From positions 2,892,001-2,956,000 of the forward strand of contig NZ_JAYMGI010000002.1 of NCBI RefSeq assembly GCF_035825295.1: a stretch of 64,000 nt of DNA. The letters are read 5' to 3'. Position 1 is the stretch's first letter. Each line of letters starts with the position of its first letter. The position numbers were made by a program, and so were the translations under genes. The DNA is from Actinacidiphila sp. DG2A-62 (GTDB lineage: Bacteria > Actinomycetota > Actinomycetes > Streptomycetales > Streptomycetaceae). The notes beneath the pieces were generated by a model. The model worked only from the letters and a program-made list of their open reading frames with translations. It had not been told where the DNA came from and made no database searches. Of the stretch, positions 15,556 to 24,789 are shown one piece after another.

Positions 15556-17421
15556 TCAGCAGGCGCCGAGGTCCAGCCAGACGCCCCACTCACCGGTGGT
15601 GCCGGGCACCTCGTTGGTGGTCCACCACTTGGCCTGCCAGTTGTGGCCGTTGTAGGAGACCTTGTCGCCGTTGACGTAGATGGCGGTGGAGCTCCAGGCC
15701 GGCAGCGTGCAGCCGCCGGTGCCGCCGGTCGTGCTGCCCGTGGTGGTGCCGGTGCTGGTGCCGGTCGTGGTGCCGGTGGTGGTGCCGGTGGTCGTGCCGG
15801 TCGTGGTGCCCGTGGTCGTGCCCGACGTGGTGCCGGACGTCGTGCCCGAGCTGGTGCCGGTCGACGTACCGGTGCTGGTGCCGGTCGACGTGCCGGTGGA
15901 CGTGCCGCCGCTGGTGCCGCCGGTGCCGGAGCAGTCGGCCGGGGCGGACCCGTTGGTGGCGGTCACGATCTTGTTGAAGAGCGTGGCCGAGGCGTCCAGG
16001 TCGAGCAGCGAGTACATCATCGAGCCGCCGAGACCGTGGCAGTGCGCGTAGTCCGCCTTGGCCTGGATGCCCTGGCTGCCCAGTCCGGTCCAGAACTCGG
16101 TGCCGTTGTAGAAGTAGTTGGAGCCCGAGGCCGCGTCCCAGAAGGTGGTCGAGGCGTTGTCGACGATGCCGGACAGCTCCTTGTAGTACGCGGTGCCCGC
16201 GACCTGGCTGATGCCGCGCGCCGAGGCGGGTCCGGTGGCCGACTGGTACAGGCCGTGGTTGCTGCCGGCCGGCACGCCGGTCCAGCCGCGGTAGTACAGC
16301 GGGTAGCCCATGGTGATCTTGTTGGCCGGGAAGCCGCCGGGGATGCCGTACGCGGGGTCGCCGGTGGTCCAGGCCTTGATCGCCTCGTCGGTGCTGTACT
16401 TCGAGGTCCCGGGGCTGATCGCCGAGGACGGGTCGCTCGCCGACTGGTACGTGGGGTCCTGGTGGTTGGTCGGACCGGTCGCGTCCCAGGCGCCGTGCAT
16501 GTCGTAGGTCATGATGTTCGCGTAGTCCAGGTACTGCCCGAGCTTGTCGGTCTGGAGGTTCGCGATCTTGTCCTGGCCGGACGGCAGCGCCGCGGTGAGC
16601 AGCATGTGCTTGCCGCCGTTGGCCGCGCCGTACGCGTCCAGCTCGGAGCGGAACTCGGCCGCCAGCGCGGTGTAGTTGGCCTTGTCGGCCGCGCTGTAGT
16701 GGTTGCCCACGTGGCCGTTGGGCGAGCCGGGGTACTCCCAGTCGAGGTCGAAGCCGTCGAAGATGCCGGCCGCCGAGCCGGTGCCCCCGTAGCCACCCTG
16801 GACCGGCAGGTTGCCCTTGATGAACATGTCGATGCAGGAGCTGACGAACTTCTTGCGGGAGGCGTCGGTGGCCGCGACGTCGGAGAAGTACTTGGAGTAG
16901 GTCCAGCCGCCGATGGAGGCGACGATCTTCAGCTTCGGGTACTTCGCCTTCAGCTCCTTGAGCTGGTTGAAGTTGCCCACGATCGGCTGGTTCCAGGTGT
17001 CCGCGGTGCCGTTGACGCTGATGTCGGCGCCGAAGGACTTCTGGTAGTCGGCGAACGCGTCGCCCGCGCCGTCACCGGCGTTGGGGTCGCTCTCGTTCGT
17101 GGAGTCCGACGCCTTGGTCGCCTCGAAACACGTGAGATTGGTCGGATCGATGTTCTCGAACGAGTAGTTGAGGATGTCCAGCTTGCCCGCGATGCCCTCG
17201 GTGTCGAGGTTCTTGGGGTAGAACGCGTTGCCGTACACGCTCCACTGGTCGTAGTAGGCGATCTTGACGCCGCCGCTGCTCGTGGCCGCGGCGGCGGCCG
17301 GCTTGGCGGCGGCGGTGTCCGCCTGCGCGGTGCCTCCGCCGAAGGCCAGCGCGGCCAGCGCACCGGCGGTCATCGCCGCGCTCGCGGCGGCGGCCACGAA
17401 CGCTTTCTTCCTGGAATGCAC
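15556..17421 (-). CDS. secreted GH18 chitinase with Thr-rich linker and C-terminal CBM5/12
   Basis: The 621-residue extracellular chitinase begins with a signal peptide (HSRKKAFVAAAASAAM, cleavage near AQA-D). The GH18 catalytic domain (~45-500) has SIGGW and the active-site motif DGFDLDWEYP near residue 223-232, with the proton-donor glutamate present. A linker of about 60 residues made of TSTG/TTTG repeats follows, then a CBM5/12-type chitin-binding domain (AWSSTAIYVNGDKVSYNGH) ending in GAC. GTG 17421 is preferred over upstream starts because GGGGAGG lies 5 bases before it and it begins the signal peptide. A DasR-like operator lies about 130 bp upstream, so chitin or GlcNAc induction is likely. 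Confidence 0.95.
   Translation of the reverse strand: MHSRKKAFVAAAASAAMTAGALAALAFGGGTAQADTAAAKPAAAAATSSGGVKIAYYDQWSVYGNAFYPKNLDTEGIAGKLDILNYSFENIDPTNLTCFEATKASDSTNESDPNAGDGAGDAFADYQKSFGADISVNGTADTWNQPIVGNFNQLKELKAKYPKLKIVASIGGWTYSKYFSDVAATDASRKKFVSSCIDMFIKGNLPVQGGYGGTGSAAGIFDGFDLDWEYPGSPNGHVGNHYSAADKANYTALAAEFRSELDAYGAANGGKHMLLTAALPSGQDKIANLQTDKLGQYLDYANIMTYDMHGAWDATGPTNHQDPTYQSASDPSSAISPGTSKYSTDEAIKAWTTGDPAYGIPGGFPANKITMGYPLYYRGWTGVPAGSNHGLYQSATGPASARGISQVAGTAYYKELSGIVDNASTTFWDAASGSNYFYNGTEFWTGLGSQGIQAKADYAHCHGLGGSMMYSLLDLDASATLFNKIVTATNGSAPADCSGTGGTSGGTSTGTSTGTSTGTSTGTSSGTTSGTTSGTTTGTTTGTTTGTTTGTTTGTSTGTTTGSTTGGTGGCTLPAWSSTAIYVNGDKVSYNGHNWQAKWWTTNEVPGTTGEWGVWLDLGAC
15725..15915. repeat. tandem codon repeats encoding the chitinase linker
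   Basis: About 190 bp of short degenerate tandem units (gtggtgccggt, gtgctgccggtc types) encode Gly-Thr-rich repeats between the catalytic domain and the CBM. Such tracts vary in copy number between strains and lead to assembly error. Confidence 0.7.
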
Positions 17422-17532
17422 GAGAACCTCCGGGGAGAAGGAGGAACGACGGGGGACTCGGGGGGAGTCGGCCCGAGGGCCCAAAGATGCGTCAACCCTC
17501 GTATTGATAGGGCCTCGTCAAGTGCACGTCAA

Positions 17533-17563
17533 TGGTACGAACCAAGGTTGGGTCTAGACCAAT
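17533..17563. promoter_or_regulatory. DasR-like operator (dre) upstream of the chitinase gene
   Basis: The core GGTCTAGACC (17551-17560) lies in a 16-mer TTGGGTCTAGACCAAT, which agrees with most of the DasR consensus AGTGGTCTAGACCACT, especially the right half. A weaker TGGT-N4-ACCA element (17533-17544) lies 17-18 bp upstream, giving the paired arrangement known from Streptomyces chitinase promoters. DasR is a GntR-family repressor released by GlcN-6-P. Confidence 0.7.
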
Positions 17564-17605
17564 TCGGCCCGGACCGACCGGACGGTAGCTTTCCGCGGCA
17601 ACGAC

Positions 17606-17639
17606 AAAGCCGCTCGTCAGGCGGGTGACGAGCGGCTTT
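17606..17639. terminator. terminator between the luciferase-like and chitinase genes
   Basis: A perfect 14-bp stem (AAAGCCGCTCGTCA at 17606-17619 with TGACGAGCGGCTTT at 17626-17639) has a 6-base loop and A/T-rich ends. A further hairpin ACCCGCGGT/ACCGCGGGT (17659-17693) lies just beyond the luciferase-like gene's stop. Confidence 0.8.
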
Positions 17640-17707
17640 AATCCTGGGTTAACCCAAGACCCGCGGTCGGTCGTCCGTTGGACCACCGCGGGTACGGACA
17701 TCAGTTG

Positions 17708-18910
17708 TCAGGGAGCGGACACTCCTGTCGGGGCCCCGCGCCCGACGTCCGCGCCGCCGTCCGCGCCGGCCTCCTCGCCAGCGCCGGCGGCGGCGCCGGC
17801 GTCGACGCCGGCGGTGGCGTCCTGCGGGAAGCCGTAGGCGTCGGCGACGAGTTCGTACGAGCGCAGCCGGGCCGCCGGCGTGTGCGCGTTGGCGGTGATC
17901 ACCAGCTCGTCCGCGCCGGTCCGCGCGACCAGCTCGTCCAGCCCGCGGCGCACCGACTCCGGGTCGCCGTAGATGACGTTCGCCAGCCAGGAGTCGACGA
18001 ACTCCCGTTCCATCGGCCGGAACTCGTAGTCCGCCGCCTCCTCCGGGGTGGGCACCAGGCCGGGCCGGCCGGTGCGCAGCCGCAGCATCGACAGCGCGCC
18101 GGCCAGCACCTGGCGGCGGGCCTGCTCCGGGTCCTCGGCGGCCAGCGCGGACACCCCGATCGAGGCGTAGGGGCGGTCCAGCACCTCCGAGGGCCGGAAC
18201 GACTCGCGGTACAGGGCCAGCGCGGGCACAGTGTTGGCGGCGGAGAAGTGGTGCGCGAAGGAGAACGGCAGCCCGAGCGCGCCGGCCAGCTGGGCGCTGA
18301 AGCCGGAGGAGCCCAGCAGCCACACGCTCGGCCGGTGCGGCGACTGCACCCCGCCCTCCGCGCTGCCCTGGACCGGGCCGGGGATGGCGTGGATGCGGGC
18401 GTAGGGGTGGCCGTCGGGGAAGTCGTCGTCCAGGAACCGGGTCAGCTCGGCGAGCTGGCGCGGGAAGTCGTCGGCGCCCTCGTGCAGCGACTCCAGCCGG
18501 CGCAGCGCGGCGGCGGTCGCCCCGTCGGTGCCGGGCGCGCGGCCCAGCCCGAGGTCGATCCGGCCGGGCGCGAGCGCCTCCAGCGTGCCGAACTGCTCGG
18601 CGATCACCAGCGGCGCGTGGTTGGGCAGCATCACCCCGCCCGAGCCGAGCCGCAGGGTGCGGGTGTGGGCGGCCAGGTGGGCGAGGATCACCGCGGGCGA
18701 GGAGCTGGCGACGCCGGGCATGGAGTGGTGCTCGGCCACCCACATCCGGTGGTAGCCGCGCCGCTCGGCGGTCCGTGCGATCGCCACGCTGGTGCGCAGC
18801 GCGTCGGTGGCGGTGAGCCCCTTGCCGACGGTGGCCAGGTCCAAAACCGACAGCGGTACGGGCGCGGTTCCGCGGGCCGGTCCGCGGATGCCCAGTCGTT
18901 CGTCACCCAC
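17708..18910 (-). CDS. LLM class flavin-dependent oxidoreductase
   Basis: The 400-residue luciferase-like monooxygenase of the alkanal monooxygenase-like group probably uses FMNH2 or F420. The TIM-barrel signatures are [12 protein letters not shown] at the start, [29 protein letters not shown] and DLGLGRAPG, followed by [15 protein letters not shown]. The C-terminal ~30 residues are Ala/Gly-rich and probably disordered. GTG 18910 is chosen because GGGAGG precedes it by 8 bases and the family domain starts within 20 residues. The substrate is unknown. Two repeats upstream suggest dedicated regulation. Confidence 0.9.
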   Translation of the reverse strand: MGDERLGIRGPARGTAPVPLSVLDLATVGKGLTATDALRTSVAIARTAERRGYHRMWVAEHHSMPGVASSSPAVILAHLAAHTRTLRLGSGGVMLPNHAPLVIAEQFGTLEALAPGRIDLGLGRAPGTDGATAAALRRLESLHEGADDFPRQLAELTRFLDDDFPDGHPYARIHAIPGPVQGSAEGGVQSPHRPSVWLLGSSGFSAQLAGALGLPFSFAHHFSAANTVPALALYRESFRPSEVLDRPYASIGVSALAAEDPEQARRQVLAGALSMLRLRTGRPGLVPTPEEAADYEFRPMEREFVDSWLANVIYGDPESVRRGLDELVARTGADELVITANAHTPAARLRSYELVADAYGFPQDATAGVDAGAAAGAGEEAGADGGADVGRGAPTGVSAP

Positions 18911-19251
18911 GGCGGGCGCCTCCCAGTTCGTGCTCGGTGATCGTTCGTGCTCGGTGGTGCAGGTGCGGTTGCCCTTGCGCCAACCGGAGTGAGCGTCCGG
19001 TTGTTCCCGGGGGCGAGCCGACGGCTCCGGCGCACCCCGGAAATAGGGCAGTGACAACGGCATATGCCAGAGTGGCCCCTTCCTGCACAGACGCCCGGGG
19101 CCGCCGCTGTGCCCGCTCAACGCCCGCATCTGACAAGGGCTTTGGGGTTATCGTGGAGTTCCGGCCACGCGCCGTGGCCAGGCCCTTGCTCCTGGCCCGT
19201 GACCAGGCGTGAGGCGGGGGTCGCAGACGGTCTTACCGGCAGGGGGCTACC
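18911..19251. other. 341-bp divergent intergenic region
   Basis: This lies between the luciferase-like gene and the start of the disrupted IclR gene. It holds the repeats at 18926-19003. Nothing else was recognised, and no frame looks coding. Confidence 0.4.
18926..19003. promoter_or_regulatory. direct and inverted repeats in the 5' region of the luciferase-like gene
   Basis: GTTCGTGCTCGGTG occurs twice (18926-18939 and 18943-18956), and a perfect inverted repeat CAACCGGA/TCCGGTTG (18981-18988 and 18996-19003, 7-base spacer) follows. They lie 16-93 bp upstream of the gene start, where a regulator or an RNA structure could act. Confidence 0.45.
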
Positions 19252-19318
19252 GTGGCGCTGGAACACCGACGCATCGGGCCGGTGCATGCGGTGCAGCACG
19301 CACTGCGCGTACTGGAAT

Positions 19319-19363
19319 GATCGATTTTCATCCTGAATTCGCAGGTCGGGCCGCTGGTGTGGG
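19319..19363 (+). repeat. left terminal inverted repeat of the IS
   Basis: The outer 17 bases share 11 positions with the right end, the next 14 (GAATTCGCAGGTCG) are identical, and CTGGTGTG recurs after a 5-base divergent patch. Confidence 0.85.
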
Positions 19364-19493
19364 TGGCGATTGACGCGCTCGCGCTGCTCTCGGCCGTGAT
19401 CGTTAGCAGGTGATCATCTGCCACGGGCCGGTTCGCGGATTCTGGGGTGGCGCATCCGGGCGTCTCGTAGGTTCCGCAGCGGGAGGGAGGCGC

Positions 19494-19985
<492 letters not shown>

Positions 19986-20057
19986 CCACGCTGACGCCGG
20001 GCGGATCGGCCGGTTTCGGCCGTAACGTGAGGACCCCCGGCAGGAGTTGGCGCCTGT

Positions 20058-20891
20058 GTGAAGAAGCAGCCGCCCGCCGGGGGCTCTCCCGGTGTTGTCT
20101 ACCAGGTCCGGCTTCCCGTGTCGAAGCGGACCGTCGATCTCGTCGCCGGACTGATACGCCGGCGCCGCAAGCAGCTGGGCACGCGCTGGCGCAAGGCCGC
20201 CCCCGGCACCCAGGCGATCGTCGTGCTCGCTGTCCTGCGTCACGACCAGCGCCTGGCCGACATGGCCGGCGGCAACGCGGTCTCGGCCGCCACCGTCCGA
20301 CGCTGGGTCCTCGAAGTACTCGACCTGCTGGCCGCGAAGGCCCCACGTCTGGACCGCGCCCTGAAGAAGATCGCCCGTTCCGGCGGTGCGGTGGTCCTGC
20401 TGGACGGCACCCTGGTCCGCACCCGCCGCCGCACCGGGGCGGCCAACCGCAAGAACTACAGCGGGAAACACAAGGCCCACGGCCTGCTCTTCCTTGCTCT
20501 CACCGATGAGAAGGGCAACCTGATCTGGATCTCCTCGGCCCGTCCCGGCCGGGCCAGCGAGATCACCGCCGCCCGCCACGACCACATCACCGCGCATCTG
20601 CGCGAGGCCGGCCTCGGCGCCCTTGCCGACCTCGGCTTCGTCGGACTGGACGACGACCCTGACGACAATCCCGTGATCATCACCGGCCGCAAGGCGACGC
20701 GCTCCCGCCGCCTCACCGACGCCGAGAGGGAGGCGAACCGGCTGGTCAGCCGCGAACGCGCCGCCGTTGAGCACGGCTTCGCGAACCTGAAGACCTGGCG
20801 CGTCCTGACCAAGGTCCGCATGAACGCCCGTCACGCCACCACCCTGCTGCGGGCCCTGCTCGTCCTAGCGAACTCCGAGGTCCGACGGTGA
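20058..20891 (+). CDS. IS5-family DDE transposase (DDE_Tnp_4/Harbinger-like)
   Basis: The 277-residue transposase has an N-terminal helix-turn-helix (LVAGLIRRRRKQLGTR, NAVSAATVRRWVLEV). The catalytic region has the first Asp in VVLLDGTLVRT (~residue 115), the second in GALADLGFVGLDDDP (~193), and the Glu in RERAAVEHGFANLKTWRVL (~240), in the usual DDE order. It starts at GTG 20058 near the passenger gene and ends inside the element. There is no frameshift or premature stop, so it is probably functional. Confidence 0.92.
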   Translation: MKKQPPAGGSPGVVYQVRLPVSKRTVDLVAGLIRRRRKQLGTRWRKAAPGTQAIVVLAVLRHDQRLADMAGGNAVSAATVRRWVLEVLDLLAAKAPRLDRALKKIARSGGAVVLLDGTLVRTRRRTGAANRKNYSGKHKAHGLLFLALTDEKGNLIWISSARPGRASEITAARHDHITAHLREAGLGALADLGFVGLDDDPDDNPVIITGRKATRSRRLTDAEREANRLVSRERAAVEHGFANLKTWRVLTKVRMNARHATTLLRALLVLANSEVRR

Positions 20892-20948
20892 CGAACGATC
20901 ACCCCAAGACGATCAGGCCCTCGGCCTGCACGAGCACCCCGTCACGGA

Positions 20949-20993
20949 CTCACACCAGTACCGCGACCTGCGAATTCAGGGTGAAACGATCTC
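20949..20993 (-). repeat. right terminal inverted repeat of the IS
   Basis: This is the reverse complement of the left end with scattered mismatches. It includes GAATTC and CACACCAG in the same order, and is followed directly by the second AAT target copy. Confidence 0.85.
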
Positions 20994-21702
20994 AATCCGT
21001 CGACTCGCACCGGCACGGCGTCACCGCCGAGCAGCTGGCGCGGGAGATCGGCGTGCCGATGGCGTATCTGGAACAGCTCCTGGGCATGCTGCGGCACGAG
21101 CGCTATCTCGGTTTCCTGCCCGGCGGCGGCTACGTAGTCGGCGAGTCCCTGGTGCTGCTCGGCGCGGCGGACCGCGACGCGGCGCTGGCCGAGAAGCTCA
21201 AGGCGGTGCTGGCCGAGCTGCGCGACGAGGTCGGCGCGGCGGTCTACTTCAGCCGCTACGACGACGGCGAAGTCAAGATCATCGACTTCGCCGACGGCCC
21301 GAACGCGCCGAAGGTCAACGAGTGGGTGGACTTCCGCTCCTCCGCCCACGCCAGCGCGGTCGGCAAGTGCCTGCTGGCGCAGCTGGACCACAACGGCCGG
21401 CTGGAGCACCTGTCCCGGCACCGCCCGGCCCGGCTCACCTCGCGCACCGAGGTCGACGACCGGGTGCTGCTGACGAAGCTGGAGCGGCAGCCGGCCACCG
21501 TCCCCACCCTGGACCTCCAGGAGTACGCGGTGGGCACGGTCTGCGCCGCCATCCCGGTGACCATCGGCAAGACGGTGGCCTGCCTGGCGCTGTCCATGCC
21601 GTACGCCCAGGCGCACCGGCTGCGGCCCGCGGCCGACACCCTGCACGAGCGCGCCGCGCCGGTGCTGCTGTCGATGAGCATCTGAACCTTGTCCGCGTAC
21701 GC

Positions 21703-21733
21703 TGAAGGCCCCCCGCTTCCGCGAGGAGCCTTC
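21703..21733 (-). terminator. terminator of tRNA-Lys copy 2
   Basis: GAAGGC...GCCTTC with a loop containing CGCGGAAGCG is nearly the same as the hairpin after tRNA-Lys copy 1. It lies 18 bp from the IclR stop, so it may act in both directions. Confidence 0.75.
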
Positions 21734-21741
21734 AAACCAGG

Positions 21742-21815
21742 TGCGCCGCCAGGGACTCGAACCCCGGACCCGCTGATTAAGAGTCAGCTGCTCTAACCAA
21801 CTGAGCTAGCGGCGC
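21742..21815 (-). tRNA. tRNA-Lys(CTT), second copy
   Basis: All 74 bases match the copy at 6590-6663, in the opposite orientation. The 3' flank including the terminator is also about 85 percent alike for ~45 bases, while the 5' flanks differ. CCA is not encoded. Confidence 0.97.
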
Positions 21816-21826
21816 CCGCGAGGACA

Positions 21827-21832
21827 ACTATA
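21827..21832 (-). promoter_or_regulatory. -10 element for tRNA-Lys copy 2
   Basis: TATAGT on the minus strand lies 11 bases upstream of the mature tRNA 5' end, a normal place for a vegetative -10 box. No convincing -35 was seen. It abuts the stop codon of the pentapeptide-repeat gene. Confidence 0.5.
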
Positions 21833-22835
21833 CGTGATCTGCGGGGGTGCTCATGACCATGTCCGCGTCCGCCCAGTGGGCCGGCCGCGCCGGGCGGGCC
21901 GGCACGCGGGTGCGCGCGTCGCCCCTGGCGGCGTTCAGCTGGGCCTGGGTGACGAACAGCGCGCCGGTCAGGTCGGCGCCGCGCAGATCGGCCGCGCGCA
22001 GATCGGCGCCGATCAGGTCGGCCAGCCGCAGGTCCGCGCCGCGCAGGTCGGCGCCGATGAGGTAGGCGCCGCGCAGGTCCGCCGCGCGCAGGTCGGCGCC
22101 GCGCAGCCGGGCCCCGATCAGGTCGGCGCCCGGCCGTGCACGGGCGCCGCCGCGGCGGGCCCCGCGGCCCGGGGCCCCGGCCCTGACCAGCGCGCTCGCC
22201 CGCCGCAGCAGGCCGCCGACCGCGGCCCGCTCGGCGGCCGGGTCCACCGCGAGCAGCCCGGTGGGGTCGGTGTCGGTGAGCGCGCGCAGGCGGGCCAGCT
22301 CCCGGGCGGCCGGGCCGTGCAGCTCGGCGGCGGCCGGCCGGTCCAGCACGTCGGTGAGGTACCACAGCAGCTCGTGCAGCTGGCGCATCACCGGCAGTGC
22401 GGCGAACATCGCGGCGCCCCCGTCGGCGGCGTCCCGCCAGTCCGCGCCGCCGAAGGTGCGGCGGGAGACCTTCTGGCCGGCGCCGATGCAGTCGTAGACC
22501 GAGCAGCCGGTCCAGCCGGTGGCGCGCAGCCGGCCGTGGACGCCGCAGCGGTGGTCCGCGCCGAGGTTGCCGCAGGGCTCGCCGGCCGCCTTGTCGCGGG
22601 CGAAGTCCGCGGACCGGGTGAAGGCCAGGCCGACGCAGCACAGCGCGAAGCACGCGGCGCAGTCCGCCCGCAGCTCAGCGTCCGTCGGCAGCTCGGCGTC
22701 CGTCAGCGGATCGGCGTCCGTCGGCGGATCGGCGTCCGCCGCGCCCGCCCCCGCCGTGTCCTCGTCCGTGTCCACGTGCCCGTACGCTCCCCATGTGCCG
22801 CGGGCGGGTCGTCGGTCGGCCCGCCCGCGGTCCAT
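21828..22835 (-). CDS. pentapeptide-repeat protein with Cys-rich N-terminal domain
   Basis: The 335-residue product has a C-terminal right-handed beta-helix region (~235-300) of tandem A(D/Y)LxxA pentapeptides, for example [20 protein letters not shown]. The N-terminal half has clustered cysteines (CAACFALCC at ~59-67, [22 protein letters not shown]) that could bind metal or an Fe-S cluster. Pentapeptide proteins can mimic DNA or act as scaffolds. ATG 22835 is the longest start; GTG near 22773 with GGGGAG upstream is a plausible shorter one. Its 3' end nearly touches tRNA-Lys. Confidence 0.85.
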   Translation of the reverse strand: MDRGRADRRPARGTWGAYGHVDTDEDTAGAGAADADPPTDADPLTDAELPTDAELRADCAACFALCCVGLAFTRSADFARDKAAGEPCGNLGADHRCGVHGRLRATGWTGCSVYDCIGAGQKVSRRTFGGADWRDAADGGAAMFAALPVMRQLHELLWYLTDVLDRPAAAELHGPAARELARLRALTDTDPTGLLAVDPAAERAAVGGLLRRASALVRAGAPGRGARRGGARARPGADLIGARLRGADLRAADLRGAYLIGADLRGADLRLADLIGADLRAADLRGADLTGALFVTQAQLNAARGDARTRVPARPARPAHWADADMVMSTPADHV

Positions 22836-22873
22836 GGTGCCTCACGCCCTCCCGCGCCGGCGTGTCCGTCGGC

Positions 22874-22978
22874 GCGGCGTGAGGACCCGCGGCGTGAGGG
22901 GGCGCGGCGTGAGGGGGCGCGGCGTGAGGGGGCGCGGCGTGAAAACCCGCGGCGTGAGGACCCGCGGCGCGAAGGGGC
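22874..22978. repeat. seven 15-bp tandem repeats
   Basis: Seven units of GCGGCGTGAGGGGGC or GCGGCGTGAGGACCC type lie between the M1 aminopeptidase stop and the pentapeptide gene start. Units differ mainly in GGGGGC versus ACCC, so neighbouring copies can pair. A 47-codon frame with (L/F)TPR repeats crosses it but lacks a ribosome site. Confidence 0.7.
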
Positions 22979-22996
22979 GCCGCATCTGGCCAGGGC

Positions 22997-24409
22997 TCAG
23001 GACCCGGCCGGGAAGCTCGCCGGCTTGGCCGGGGTGAACAGCCAGGTCTGGAAGAAGTCGTGCAGGTTCCGGCCGGACAGGTGCTCGGCGAGCGTCTCGA
23101 ACTGCGCGATCGTGCCGTTGCCGTAGCGGTGCTGCGCGGGCCACGCCTTGAGCAGCGCGCGGAACGCGGGGTCGCCGATGGTGTCGCGCAGCGCCTGGAC
23201 GGCGACCGCGCCCCGGTCGTAGACCGCGTCGTCGAACTGGTTGGCCGCGCCCGGGTCGCCGGGCTTCACCGTCCAGAACGGGTCGTCGGCCGGGTGCGCG
23301 TCGTAGACCTGCCGCGCGAGCTGCTGCGGGGTGCCCTTGCCCTCGTGCTCGGCCCACAGCCACTCGGCGTAGCTGGCGAAGCCCTCGTTGAGCCAGATGT
23401 CCGACCAGCGCTCCAGCGAGACGTCGTCGCCCCACCACTGGTGGGTCAGCTCGTGCGCGACGACGTCGGTGTTCACGCCCTTGGCGAAGAACGCCGGGCT
23501 GTAGAAGACGCGGGTCTGCGCCTCCAGGGAGAAGTGCGAGGTCACGTTCGGCACGTAGCCGCCGGCGGCGTCGAACGGGTAGGGGCCGAACCAGCCGCTG
23601 AGGAAGTCGATGATCTCGCCGGTGCGCTCGACCGACGCCCGGGCGTTGGCGGCGACGGTCGGGTCCAGTGCGGTGCTGTACGCGTTGATCACCGGCACGC
23701 CCGCGCCGGTGCGGCTGTGCGTGAGGTCGAAGCGGCCGACCGCGAGGGTGGCCAGGTACGTGGCCTGCTGCTCGTCCTGCCGCCAGTGGAAGGAGGTCCA
23801 GCCGTTCCGGGTCCGCGAGGAGACCAGCAGGCCGTTGCTGATCGCCTGCTCGCCGGACGGCACCTTCACGGTGACGTCGTAGGTGGCCTTGTCCGCGGGG
23901 TGGTCGTTGCTGGGGAACCACCACCACGCCGACTCCGGCTCGTTGACCGCCACTCCCCCGTCCGGGGTGCGCTGCCAGGAGGTGAACCCGTACCGCTGCA
24001 CGGTCGACGGCACCCCGGAGTAGGTGACGGCGACCGAGATCCGCTGGCCGCGGGCCAGCGGGTGCCGCGGGGTGACCACCAGCTCCTGCTCGCCGCTGGT
24101 GGCGAACGCCGCGGGCCTGCCGTTCACCGTGACCTTGCTGACGTCCAGCGCGAAGTCCAGGTCGAAGCTGGTCAGGCCCTGCGTCGCGGTCGCGGTGACC
24201 GTCGTGGTGCCGCTGAGCGTGTCCGTCGCCGGCTGGTAGGACAGGTCCAGGTCGTAGTGGGAGACGTCGTAGCCGCCGTTGCCGTACGTCGGGTAGTACG
24301 GGTCGCCGATCCCGGGCGCGCCCGGGCCCGCGGTGCCGGCCGCGGCTGCCGGGATCACCAGCAGGCCCGCGAGGGCGGCGGTGGCGGTTGCGATCAGTGC
24401 CTTGCGCAC
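22997..24409 (-). CDS. secreted M1 family metallopeptidase (aminopeptidase N-like)
   Basis: The 470-residue exported zinc peptidase has a signal peptide (RKALIATATAALAGLLVIPA, cleavage near AAAAG) and an N-terminal beta domain (~40-215). The catalytic domain has HELTHQWWGDD near residue 318-328 and the zinc-ligand glutamate in WLNEGFASYAEW 18 residues on. It lacks the long C-terminal helical domain of full-length aminopeptidase N, as is common in the short secreted Streptomyces forms. GTG 24409 has GGAGG 5 bases upstream and begins the signal. It releases amino acids from peptides outside the cell. Confidence 0.93.
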   Translation of the reverse strand: MRKALIATATAALAGLLVIPAAAAGTAGPGAPGIGDPYYPTYGNGGYDVSHYDLDLSYQPATDTLSGTTTVTATATQGLTSFDLDFALDVSKVTVNGRPAAFATSGEQELVVTPRHPLARGQRISVAVTYSGVPSTVQRYGFTSWQRTPDGGVAVNEPESAWWWFPSNDHPADKATYDVTVKVPSGEQAISNGLLVSSRTRNGWTSFHWRQDEQQATYLATLAVGRFDLTHSRTGAGVPVINAYSTALDPTVAANARASVERTGEIIDFLSGWFGPYPFDAAGGYVPNVTSHFSLEAQTRVFYSPAFFAKGVNTDVVAHELTHQWWGDDVSLERWSDIWLNEGFASYAEWLWAEHEGKGTPQQLARQVYDAHPADDPFWTVKPGDPGAANQFDDAVYDRGAVAVQALRDTIGDPAFRALLKAWPAQHRYGNGTIAQFETLAEHLSGRNLHDFFQTWLFTPAKPASFPAGS

Positions 24410-24789
24410 AAGGTCCTCCAGCGCGTCGTGCCGTGGTCCGGGCCCGCCGACGGGCCCGAGTGGCAGGTACACGGCGACCCTAGGAAGTCCCGTGCGTCCC
24501 GGCCACCCCGAGGGCCCCCGCTGTCGCAGAACCTTCACCGGGCGCAACACAGGCGGCCGAAAACAGGCGGCTGAACACCGTCGGACGGGCACTCGGCCGA
24601 ACACAGGCGCGTGCCGCCGCGCCCGATGAGTTGCGCGCGGCCCGCGGCTGGCTTGAGATGGGAGGACGCGGCGGACCGCGGGAGCGAGCGGCAGGCGGGC
24701 ATCGAACGGACAGCAGCCGGGCGGCGGACGGGCAGCGGGCCGGACGCCGCGGGGACCGGCGGACCGACGAGCGCAGATGGGTGCACCGT
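24410..24789. other. 380-bp divergent intergenic region
   Basis: This lies between the M1 peptidase and SpoIIE-type phosphatase genes. It holds three imperfect copies of an AACA-AGGCGGC motif (about 24546-24610), which could be regulator sites. No coding frame was recognised. Confidence 0.35.

Noticed and set aside
19064..19336. 90-codon plus-strand frame upstream of the IS
   Set aside because: It lies in a different frame from the IclR N-terminus, which accounts for the sequence better, and it ends inside the IS tip.
22874..22978. CRISPR array
   Set aside because: The units are contiguous 15-mers without spacers, and no cas genes occur in the window.
22842..22984. 47-codon minus-strand frame with five-residue LTPR repeats
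   Set aside because: It is fully explained by the 15-bp tandem array and has no ribosome site or conservation evidence.
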